Positions 25,553-32,206 of a stretch of 64,000 nt of DNA are shown in pieces. Below the pieces are notes generated by a model that was not told the origin of the DNA, did not search any database, and worked only from the letters and a program-made list of their open reading frames with translations. The DNA is taken from contig NZ_JAQFWW010000001.1 in the NCBI RefSeq assembly GCF_027706145.1, forward strand, positions 992,001 through 1,056,000, written 5' to 3'. Numbering within the stretch: the first letter of the stretch is position 1; each line of letters starts with the position of its first letter. Source of the stretch: Bacillus changyiensis (GTDB lineage Bacteria > Bacillota > Bacilli > Bacillales > Bacillaceae). Made by a program: the position numbers and the translations under genes.

Positions 25553-26000
25553 TGTCATCATGAAGTTTTTTCGCGTTCAACCCTACATTTTTCAGCATGT
25601 CAATACAAGCTTTTTTCTCATCAGCATTTAAAACACTAATCATTTGATGTAGCTCTTTAGCATGATCAGGGAAAATCTGTTCCAAGAGCTTGACCCCTTG
25701 ATCTGTTATTTGTGCATAAGTGACTCGGCGATCTGATGAAGAGGCTCTTCTCACCAGCAGTTGTTTTTTCTCCAATTTATCGACCACATATGTAATGCTT
25801 CCACTCGCAAGTAGAATCTTGTCACCTATTTGCTGTAGGGGTTGATCTCCTTTATGATAAAGCAGCTCTAAAACCGCGAATTCAGTTGGATTTAGGCCAT
25901 GTTGATGAATATATCTATTCATATGATCATTAATTGATCTGTACGCTCGTGATAACACAATAAATAATTTTAATGACTGTTCCTGTTCACTATTACTCAT
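25545..26000 (-). CDS. mhqR: MarR-family regulator MhqR (quinone/aldehyde stress)
   Basis: A winged-helix repressor; the B. subtilis orthologue controls genes that detoxify 2-methylhydroquinone and catechol. 151 aa with LNPTEFAVLELLYHKGDQPLQ, the recognition helix in ILLASGSITYVVDKLEKK and the wing SSDRRVTYAQIT. Same position as B. subtilis ykvE, beside motB. A 9-bp inverted repeat upstream (26069-26090) is a candidate operator. Another MarR protein at 47635 is a paralogue. Confidence 0.88.
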   Translation of the reverse strand: MSNSEQEQSLKLFIVLSRAYRSINDHMNRYIHQHGLNPTEFAVLELLYHKGDQPLQQIGDKILLASGSITYVVDKLEKKQLLVRRASSSDRRVTYAQITDQGVKLLEQIFPDHAKELHQMISVLNADEKKACIDMLKNVGLNAKKLHDDKE

Positions 26001-26068
26001 GATCTCTCAACTCCAAAAGAAACAAACTACAGAAAAACATTAATAAACTATACGAAAAATGTCAACTG

Positions 26069-26090
26069 ATATCCTTTAACAAAAGGATAT
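26069..26090. promoter_or_regulatory. Inverted repeat upstream of mhqR (candidate operator)
   Basis: ATATCCTTT - AACA - AAAGGATAT: perfect 9-bp arms with a 4-nt spacer, 69 bp before the mhqR start and about 95 bp before kinD. It could be a MarR-type operator or a transcript hairpin; there is no T-run. Confidence 0.45.
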
Positions 26091-26184
26091 TTATGTTAGT
26101 CAAATATTTTAATCAAGCTTTCTATAATTCAGCTCGTACTAGTGTTATAATACCTCTATTCCTGTGTGATTGGGAGAGAGTGAA

Positions 26185-27675
26185 ATGTTGAAAAAAGTTA
26201 TACTTTATTTGAGTTTTGTCATGGTTCCAGCTTTTATTATCAGTTTTTTTATATACAATGAAAGACTGGAACATATAGCTGAAAGACATCGGCGGATAGC
26301 GTCTGTTATGCTGAACATTCATCGTAACCAACTCAATTATTTAATAGGTGAAACAGAAGCGCGAATGAGCACTTTGGCAACAGCCCTTAACCACCCTGTT
26401 AGCAAACCACAGATTGGACGAATTCTAACCGAAACCTATAAAAAAGAACCGCGTATTTCTACACTGTATTTGCTGAATAAAAAAGGCGATGTCATGTTAA
26501 ATACAAAGCCTGATCATGAAAAAAAGATATCGTTTAGCAAGGATATTTTGAAAGAAGCTGAAAACTCAAAAAAATCTGTTATTATAGACATTACAGAAGG
26601 TGCAACAGACAGGAATGAGCTGAATATCTTTACACCTGTTTTTGATGAGAAAGGTCATGTGACAAATTTTTTAATGGCAACGATTCGCATCGATTACTTA
26701 AAAAACATTATCGATATGCTAAGTCCAGAACTTTTTATTAAAGTTCTTAATCAGAAAGATCAAATTGTTTTTACAGCAGGAAGCTCGCCTCCAGAAAAAA
26801 ACCGTGAAACTGTTGATGCATATCTTGATCAAATCGCTTGGAAGCTGGAAGTTTATCCAACTCCCGTTCAGTCTAAACAAATGGCTCGCGGCATTCTGTT
26901 TTCATTTTTAAGCATTTTCATCTTACTTAACATTTTATTCCTCTTATTACAGTATATTTTGCTGAAACGGCGGACAAGGCAGGAGCTTGCCCAAAATGAA
27001 ACACAAAAGCTAGAATTGATTGGCACCCTTGCAGCGAGCACAGCTCATGAAATTAGAAATCCGCTCACAGGGATCAGTGGGTTTATCCAGCTCCTTCAGA
27101 AAAAATATACCTCGAAGGAAGATCAAATGTACTTCTCAGTAATCGATCAGGAGATTAGGCGAATCAATCAAATTGTCAGTGAATTCCTTGTGCTAGGAAA
27201 ACCGACGGCAGAGGAATGGCAGTTAAACATGATGAATGAAATGGTCGATGAAATTATGCCCATTATTTATTCAGAAGCACATTTATATAATGTAGAGGTT
27301 GAGGTCCATAATCAAGCAAAAAATTCTGCATACGTTTTTTGCAATAAAGATCATATTAAGCAAGTTGTCTTGAATCTTGCTAAAAATTCTTTAGAATCTA
27401 TGAAAAACGGCGGGAAACTGATCATTAGAATCGAACATGACCAACAAATAGCAGAAGTTGTTGTGAAAGATAATGGTGAAGGAATTCCTAAGGAAATGAT
27501 GGATAAAATTTTCCAACCCTTTATTACATCTAAAGAAAAAGGAACTGGACTTGGTCTCGTCGTTTGTAAACGGATTATCTCTATGTATAAAGGAACGATT
27601 CATATAGAAAGTGAACAGCATAAAGGGACAACCGTAACGATCAAGTTGCCGATATCAAATGAAAAAGCGGATTAA
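26185..27675 (+). CDS. kinD: Sporulation sensor histidine kinase KinD
   Basis: Feeds phosphate into the Spo0F-Spo0B-Spo0A relay and responds to extracellular cues in biofilms. 496 aa: TM1 (about 4-24), an extracellular dCACHE-type sensor (about 25-235), TM2 (about 240-262), then the phosphoacceptor His in STAHEIRNPLTGISGFIQLL and the ATPase boxes NLAKNSLE, DNGEGIP and GTGLGLVV. I chose the ATG at 26185 (GGGAGAGAG upstream) over a TTG 15 nt earlier. A Spo0E-like phosphatase gene lies just downstream on the other strand. Confidence 0.9.
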   Translation: MLKKVILYLSFVMVPAFIISFFIYNERLEHIAERHRRIASVMLNIHRNQLNYLIGETEARMSTLATALNHPVSKPQIGRILTETYKKEPRISTLYLLNKKGDVMLNTKPDHEKKISFSKDILKEAENSKKSVIIDITEGATDRNELNIFTPVFDEKGHVTNFLMATIRIDYLKNIIDMLSPELFIKVLNQKDQIVFTAGSSPPEKNRETVDAYLDQIAWKLEVYPTPVQSKQMARGILFSFLSIFILLNILFLLLQYILLKRRTRQELAQNETQKLELIGTLAASTAHEIRNPLTGISGFIQLLQKKYTSKEDQMYFSVIDQEIRRINQIVSEFLVLGKPTAEEWQLNMMNEMVDEIMPIIYSEAHLYNVEVEVHNQAKNSAYVFCNKDHIKQVVLNLAKNSLESMKNGGKLIIRIEHDQQIAEVVVKDNGEGIPKEMMDKIFQPFITSKEKGTGLGLVVCKRIISMYKGTIHIESEQHKGTTVTIKLPISNEKAD

Positions 27676-27710
27676 AATACCTCAAGTTCCACCGCTTATA
27701 ACGGATCTCA

Positions 27711-27950
27711 TTATGCCGTATATTTTTCAACAATCAAACAGTCATTGCGGTCTACATAAAGATGCAATGGCTGTTCTGACGAATCATTGTCAATGACAGA
27801 CATTTTTTGATATTGATAGATTAATTGATCCAATTCTTGACTTTGTTTTATCGTTTCATGTCCTGTATATCCATGAATTTCAGCAGCTTCCACCATTTTT
27901 TGCCGCTTTTCATTGATGGAAACTAGCAATGCTTCTCTGTCTATGTGCAT
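27711..27950 (-). CDS. Spo0E-family aspartyl-phosphate phosphatase
   Basis: 79 aa. The Spo0E signature SQELDQLI (about residues 37-44) is followed by the tyrosine/glutamine helix, after an N-terminal helix LVSINEKRQKMVEAAEIHGY. Family members such as Spo0E, YisI and YnzD dephosphorylate Spo0A~P and delay sporulation. Start ATG with GGGGGG upstream. The tail after the motif is longer than in YnzD. It converges on kinD, placing a Spo0A drain next to a kinase that charges the relay; which of the paralogues it equals is unclear. Confidence 0.78.
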   Translation of the reverse strand: MHIDREALLVSINEKRQKMVEAAEIHGYTGHETIKQSQELDQLIYQYQKMSVIDNDSSEQPLHLYVDRNDCLIVEKYTA

Positions 27951-28030
27951 GCTTTTCCCCCCTTACCACATAAAGTGACAAATCTCCAAATTTTGCGTAC
28001 TTGAGCATTATTACAGATTATACCTATTTT

Positions 28031-28072
28031 GTAAACCCATTTTTTCAAAAAAAGTGTTTACTCCGGTATAAT
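28031..28072 (+). promoter_or_regulatory. fosB promoter with inverted repeat
   Basis: TTCAAA (28044) - 17 nt - TATAAT (28067). An imperfect inverted repeat GTAAACCCATTTTTT / AAAAAAAGTGTTTAC (28031-28060) covers the -35 region and may bind a repressor. Confidence 0.6.
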
Positions 28073-28119
28073 AGATTTATCACATGATTGTAACGGCTTA
28101 CAAAAGGAGTGGATACTAG

Positions 28120-28545
28120 ATGGAAAGTAGCAAAATAACAGGAATTAATCATCTCCTATTTTCCGTTTCTGATCTGGAAACCTCTGTTAGATTCTATGAA
28201 AAGGTGTTTGAGGCGAAATGGCTTGTAAAGAGCAAGAAAACGGCTTATTTTGATTTAAACGGGATCTGGCTGGCATTGAACGAAGAAAAAAACCTTCAGC
28301 GAACACAGATTCATGATTCCTACACACATCTTGCTTTTTCAATGGCTCAAATAGATTTGCCGGATTGGGAGGTGAAACTAAAAGCATTAGGTGTGAAGGT
28401 GCTGAAAGGGAGAAAAGGTCATGGTTCAATTTATTTCTCAGATCCTGATGGACATAAATTTGAACTTCACACTGGTTCAGTTTTCGACAGACTCGCATAC
28501 TATCGAAAGAAAAGCCTCACCTTCCTTTCATCAAGCCCATATTGA
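28120..28545 (+). CDS. fosB: Metallothiol transferase FosB (fosfomycin resistance)
   Basis: Opens the epoxide of fosfomycin by adding a thiol (bacillithiol in Bacillus), using Mn or Mg. 141 aa, VOC fold. Metal ligands His11 (GINHLLF), His70 (SYTHLAFS) and Glu115 (HKFELHTG) are all present, as are FDLNGIWLALNEEK and SDPDGHKFE. Compared with typical FosB the loop after GRKG is about four residues shorter. It is 30 nt upstream of mtnU and probably co-transcribed, an unusual pairing. Resistance itself is inferred from the family. Confidence 0.85.
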   Translation: MESSKITGINHLLFSVSDLETSVRFYEKVFEAKWLVKSKKTAYFDLNGIWLALNEEKNLQRTQIHDSYTHLAFSMAQIDLPDWEVKLKALGVKVLKGRKGHGSIYFSDPDGHKFELHTGSVFDRLAYYRKKSLTFLSSSPY

Positions 28546-28575
28546 GGAATTATTACGAAAACGAGGTGAAACAAA

Positions 28576-29355
28576 TTGAAACGGACGATTTCTTGTCTAC
28601 AATTCGCCATATCATACGGAAATCCTTCAGAAAATTTCAAAAAAGCACAATGTTTAATTGAAGCTGAGAGTCGGCACTCAGATATTTTGATTCTCCCTGA
28701 ATTGTGGACAACAGGCTATGATTTACAGAACCTTCAGCAGATTGGAGATAATGAGGGAAAACAGACGAAAGCATGGCTTCAGAACACAGCAAAAGCGAAC
28801 AATATCGATATTGTTGGTGGATCAGTTGCGGTTAAGAAACAAGCCGGTGTTTACAATACGATGTACATGACAAACAAACGTGGAGATCTTGTTAAAGAAT
28901 ACAGTAAAGTTCATCTTTTTCAACAGATGGATGAACATCTTTATCTCACCCCCGGCTCTACTGATGGCTGCTTTGAACTAGCGGGAATGAAAGCAGCTGG
29001 TGTCATCTGTTATGACATCCGTTTTCCTGAATGGATCAGAAAACATACTTTAAAAGGGATCGATATACTGTTTGTTTCGGCTGAATGGCCGGCACCACGA
29101 CTTCATCATTGGCGAAGCCTCTTAATCGCCAGAGCCATTGAAAATCAATGTTTTGTTGCTGCCTGCAATTGTTCGGGAAAAGATCCAGCAAACCAATTTG
29201 CCGGTCACAGTATGATCATTGATCCATTAGGAAACATTCTTGCCGAAGCTCAAGATGGGGAAGCTGTCATCAGAGCGGAAATTGACCTTCATGATGTAAA
29301 AAGAATTCGCAAAGAAATACCTATTTTTGAAGATATCCGCAAAGATTTATATTAA
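28576..29355 (+). CDS. mtnU: Carbon-nitrogen hydrolase MtnU (omega-amidase)
   Basis: Nitrilase-superfamily amidase, linked in Bacillus to hydrolysis of alpha-keto-glutaramate or keto-succinamate made by the methionine-salvage transaminase. 259 aa with the full triad: Glu42 (LPELWTT), Lys111 (YSKVHLF) and Cys145 (VICYDIRFPEW). The start is TTG with ACGAGGTG upstream. Unlike B. subtilis, no mtnE follows; the SAM-riboswitch operon lies downstream on the same strand. Confidence 0.9.
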   Translation: MKRTISCLQFAISYGNPSENFKKAQCLIEAESRHSDILILPELWTTGYDLQNLQQIGDNEGKQTKAWLQNTAKANNIDIVGGSVAVKKQAGVYNTMYMTNKRGDLVKEYSKVHLFQQMDEHLYLTPGSTDGCFELAGMKAAGVICYDIRFPEWIRKHTLKGIDILFVSAEWPAPRLHHWRSLLIARAIENQCFVAACNCSGKDPANQFAGHSMIIDPLGNILAEAQDGEAVIRAEIDLHDVKRIRKEIPIFEDIRKDLY

Positions 29356-29363
29356 AAAAAGAG

Positions 29364-29393
29364 TTGACAAACAAACATGAACATTGTTAATAT
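29364..29393 (+). promoter_or_regulatory. SigA promoter of the mtnK-like operon
   Basis: TTGACA (29364) - 18 nt - TAATAT (29388), placing the start of transcription about 30 nt before the SAM riboswitch. Confidence 0.65.
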
Positions 29394-29430
29394 TTTCAAC
29401 AACCATTCTAACTAAATTTCATACTGTTTT

Positions 29431-29570
29431 CTCTTATCGAGAGTTGGGCGAAGGACTGGCCTTATGACCCCAACAGCAACCGACCGTAATTCCATTGTGA
29501 AATGGGGCGCAAATGCGCCTTTAGGGCACGGTGCTAAATCCATCAGATCTATTTCTGAGAGATAAGAGAG
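29431..29570 (+). ncRNA. SAM riboswitch (S-box)
   Basis: All landmarks are present: P1 arms CTCTTATC / GATAAGAG, GGCGAAGGACTGGCC, ATGACCCC.GCAACC and CGGTGCTAAATCC. It precedes the mtnK-like gene. A terminator follows, and GCCTCT can pair alternatively with AGAGGC at the 3' end of P1. SAM binding should stop transcription. Confidence 0.95.
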
Positions 29571-29583
29571 GCGGATTACGATC

Positions 29584-29615
29584 AGCCTCTTTCTCTCACT
29601 GGGAAAGAGGCTTTT
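29584..29615 (+). terminator. S-box terminator
   Basis: AGCCTCTTTC / GAAAGAGGCT hairpin followed by TTTT; its 5' arm is shared with the antiterminator formed by AGAGGC at 29566-29571. Confidence 0.85.
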
Positions 29616-29634
29616 ACTTTTGGGAGGGAGCAAA

Positions 29635-30669
29635 ATGACTGTCGTTCAAAATCCTTTAACAGAAAGTTCAGCAGTAGCACTTATGATCAAGCTTGGTTTT
29701 TTTTCTAATGGGAGCAAATTAACTTGTCGGGAGATGGATAACGATAATCAAAATCTGATCTTTCATGTTTATGATCAATCTCAAAACAAAGGGCTGATCA
29801 TCAAACAAGCAATACATGATGCAAAGCAGTACGCGAAAATTGAAAATAGCGCACTGCTTCGCCAATCAATATATGTTCCTCATCTTGTACCAAAGGTGGT
29901 TTATGCAGATACAGATCTTGCAGTAACAGTTTTAGAGGATCTATCCCATTTGCAGATCGTCAAAAAAGGATTAATGAATGAGAATAATTATCCAAATCTA
30001 TCAACAGATATTGGAGAATTTCTTGGAAAAACCTTATTTTATACGTCTAGCTATGCATTGGACATCCAGGTAAAAAAACGGCTGATGAAACACGTTACAT
30101 CCCCAAGTTTTTGGGAAGAGAATTTTTTTAATAAAATACAAAAAATAGACAACAAACAAACATTAAAAGTTCATATCGATAAGCTGAAAAAACGATTTTT
30201 CAATTCCGAAGAAACTTTGATTCACGGTAATCTCCATATAGGCAGTATTTGGGCCGGAGAAACCGAAACAAAAGTAACAGATCCAAAATTTTCATTTTTT
30301 GGACCGTTTGGTTTTGATTTGGGGCAATTCACCGCTAGTCTGATACTCACTGCATTAACTAGAAATGACAATCAACAAATTGTTTTATTAAACCATATCG
30401 AAACGATGTGGGAAACATTCTGTTCCACTTTTAGTGAAGCATGGGAAAAAGACTGCTTAAACGTATACAAAACGAACAATTGTCTAGAAAGAACACTAAG
30501 AGAAATATTTGCAGATACTGTGGGGTTTGCTGGATGTGAATTAATGAGGCTGGCTAACCGAAGTTTCAAACAAAAAGAGCGTGCTCAAAAAATAGGTGCA
30601 AAGTTCATCGGACATACTAAAAATTTCCATACAACAAAAGACATAATTCATACTGTGCTGAAGGAGTGA
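29635..30669 (+). CDS. mtnK: MtnK-like protein lacking kinase catalytic residues
   Basis: Homologous along its length to 5-methylthioribose kinase (SSAVALMIKLGFF, VPHLVPKVVYADTDLAVTVLEDLSHL, IGEFLGKTLFY, GFAGCELMR), but 344 aa rather than about 397. The Gly-rich loop GDGNLNY has become DNDNQNL; the catalytic base in HGDLH is Asn (HGNLH); the metal motif DPE is DPK; the substrate-arginine helix RRxxGxAH is lost. Frame intact, ATG with GGGAGGGAG. It sits first after the SAM riboswitch, 5 nt from the mtnA-like gene. Probably no longer a kinase; a new or regulatory role, or recent decay, remains possible. Confidence 0.82.
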   Translation: MTVVQNPLTESSAVALMIKLGFFSNGSKLTCREMDNDNQNLIFHVYDQSQNKGLIIKQAIHDAKQYAKIENSALLRQSIYVPHLVPKVVYADTDLAVTVLEDLSHLQIVKKGLMNENNYPNLSTDIGEFLGKTLFYTSSYALDIQVKKRLMKHVTSPSFWEENFFNKIQKIDNKQTLKVHIDKLKKRFFNSEETLIHGNLHIGSIWAGETETKVTDPKFSFFGPFGFDLGQFTASLILTALTRNDNQQIVLLNHIETMWETFCSTFSEAWEKDCLNVYKTNNCLERTLREIFADTVGFAGCELMRLANRSFKQKERAQKIGAKFIGHTKNFHTTKDIIHTVLKE

Positions 30670-30674
30670 TTCAT

Positions 30675-31508
30675 ATGCCTGATTTTTCAAAACAGGACGA
30701 AACAGCAGTTAAAATCTTAACCCCATTTCCGGAATATCTAACAGCGAAGGAAGATATATACGAGTCACTTCAAAACAAACCAACTATGGGCATTGCTGTG
30801 TCCAGACTTGCTCTTCACGCCCAAGATATTGACGCGGTAGATGTTACCGATTTTTACAAACAGCTGACATCACTAAAAGATATACTGAGCAAATCGCCAG
30901 CTGGTTATGTCTCATCAATGTTGGAAGATCTAATCAAAAGGACAAAAAGTGCAAAATCAGTGAACGAGGCTAAAACCATTCTTGTGCACAAGGCGATTCA
31001 AATCCAGATTGAGGAAGAAGAGATATACCAACAGATTGGTCAAAATGTTCTGCAACTGTTTCATCCCGGTGAAATGATGATGACGATCTCTAATACCCTT
31101 TCAAATACTAAATGTCTTGACTTTAACATCTATACTTGCGACATTCACAATAATCAACTGAAGCTAGTACAACATGAGACAGAAATCACTAACATCGAAA
31201 ATTATACAGCAGCTAGCATGTTAACGAAAAAAAACATTTCAGCTGTAATTGCCGGAACTGACTATATCATCAAAAACAGTGACGACACCTATCAGATTAG
31301 TACGTACCGGTTAGCAGTATTAGCTAAAGCATTTGATATTCCGCTTTTTATCGCCGCTCCTGCTTTTACATTTAGTCATTTTGAAAGTCAGCAAACCATT
31401 CATAACACAACGAAAGGAGGGCACATCCCAGCTCATCTCATATCAGGCATCATTACAGAAAATGGACTGATCACGGACAAGCATGAAATTGAACGTTTTT
31501 TTATTTAA
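30675..31508 (+). CDS. mtnA: MtnA-like protein lacking isomerase active-site residues
   Basis: Related to 5-methylthioribose-1-phosphate isomerase (SVNEAKTILVHKAIQIQIEEEE, HLISGIITENGLIT) but 277 aa versus about 353. The phosphate-binding RGAPAIG is replaced by KPTMGI, the catalytic Cys in TICNAGSIAT is Ser (TISNTLSNT), and the RPxxQGxR block is deleted. The general-acid Asp (AGTDYI) survives while the nearby NGDTANKIGTYG is eroded. Frame intact, ATG with AAGGAG. Coupled to the mtnK-like gene under the S-box. Like its partner it looks catalytically dead. Confidence 0.8.
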   Translation: MPDFSKQDETAVKILTPFPEYLTAKEDIYESLQNKPTMGIAVSRLALHAQDIDAVDVTDFYKQLTSLKDILSKSPAGYVSSMLEDLIKRTKSAKSVNEAKTILVHKAIQIQIEEEEIYQQIGQNVLQLFHPGEMMMTISNTLSNTKCLDFNIYTCDIHNNQLKLVQHETEITNIENYTAASMLTKKNISAVIAGTDYIIKNSDDTYQISTYRLAVLAKAFDIPLFIAAPAFTFSHFESQQTIHNTTKGGHIPAHLISGIITENGLITDKHEIERFFI

Positions 31509-31620
31509 AACGGTTGTTTATCAACTTAATAATTTCCTTTTTTTGTTCTGCCGTAAGGACATGAAGTTTGAAAAACCATTCAGCATAACCAGCAATCTTT
31601 TGCGGGCGACTCAGTTTCAT
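31501..31620 (-). CDS. Small basic protein (39 aa)
   Basis: A short gene with an excellent GGAGGG site before the ATG. The product MKLSRPQKIAGYAEWFFKLH continues LTAEQKKEIIKLINNRFK: basic, amphipathic, possibly membrane-associated. Its last codons overlap the end of the mtnA-like gene on the other strand. It lies beside ogt. I do not recognise the family. Confidence 0.6.
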   Translation of the reverse strand: MKLSRPQKIAGYAEWFFKLHVLTAEQKKEIIKLINNRFK

Positions 31621-31709
31621 GTATTTGCCCTCCTTTTTTTACCATCACCAACATTTTTAACTTAATAAAAGTATATGTCGCAAACAAAAAAAAGGAACTG
31701 TATATTTAA

Positions 31710-32201
31710 TCAATTTACTTGATAAGAAATTTTTTCAATATCAAGCAGCAACGCTTTTTTATCGATCTCATTTCCAGCATAACCAGTCAGTGTCCGATTT
31801 TTTCCAATGACACGATGACATGGAACCATAATTGGAATCGCGTTTTTTTTATTTGCCTGGCCAATTGCACGAACCGCAGTAGGCTTTCCAATTGCATGTG
31901 CAATATCAGAATAACTCCTCGATTCTCCATAAGGAATGGACAGCAGTGCTCCCCAGACTTTTTTTTGGAATGCTGTCCCCTCTAGAGACAGCGGGATTGT
32001 GAACACTTTTCGTTTCTCTTTAAAATACTCCTCAAGCTGCAGTTTGGCATTTTTTAATAGTTCAGTATCCCGCTTTTGAAGATCTAAATTGATTAAACTA
32101 CTCAAGTCTTCTTTTTCAAAAAGTAAATGTGTCAAATGCCGGTTTTGCTCGACAAGGTATGCTTGTCCAAAAGGTAGAGTGATTGTACTATAATAGCCCA
32201 A
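31710..32201 (-). CDS. ogt: Methylated-DNA--protein-cysteine methyltransferase
   Basis: Suicide repair of O6-methylguanine by moving the methyl group to a cysteine. 163 aa with the acceptor Cys128 in MVPCHRVIGKNRTLTGYAGN, the helix-turn-helix RSYSDIAHAIGKPTAVRAIG with the arginine finger, and TAFQKKVW. The start is TTG with GGGAGG upstream, 5 nt after the kinE stop, so it is cotranscribed with kinE. Confidence 0.94.
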   Translation of the reverse strand: MGYYSTITLPFGQAYLVEQNRHLTHLLFEKEDLSSLINLDLQKRDTELLKNAKLQLEEYFKEKRKVFTIPLSLEGTAFQKKVWGALLSIPYGESRSYSDIAHAIGKPTAVRAIGQANKKNAIPIMVPCHRVIGKNRTLTGYAGNEIDKKALLLDIEKISYQVN

Positions 32202-32206
32202 AGCTT

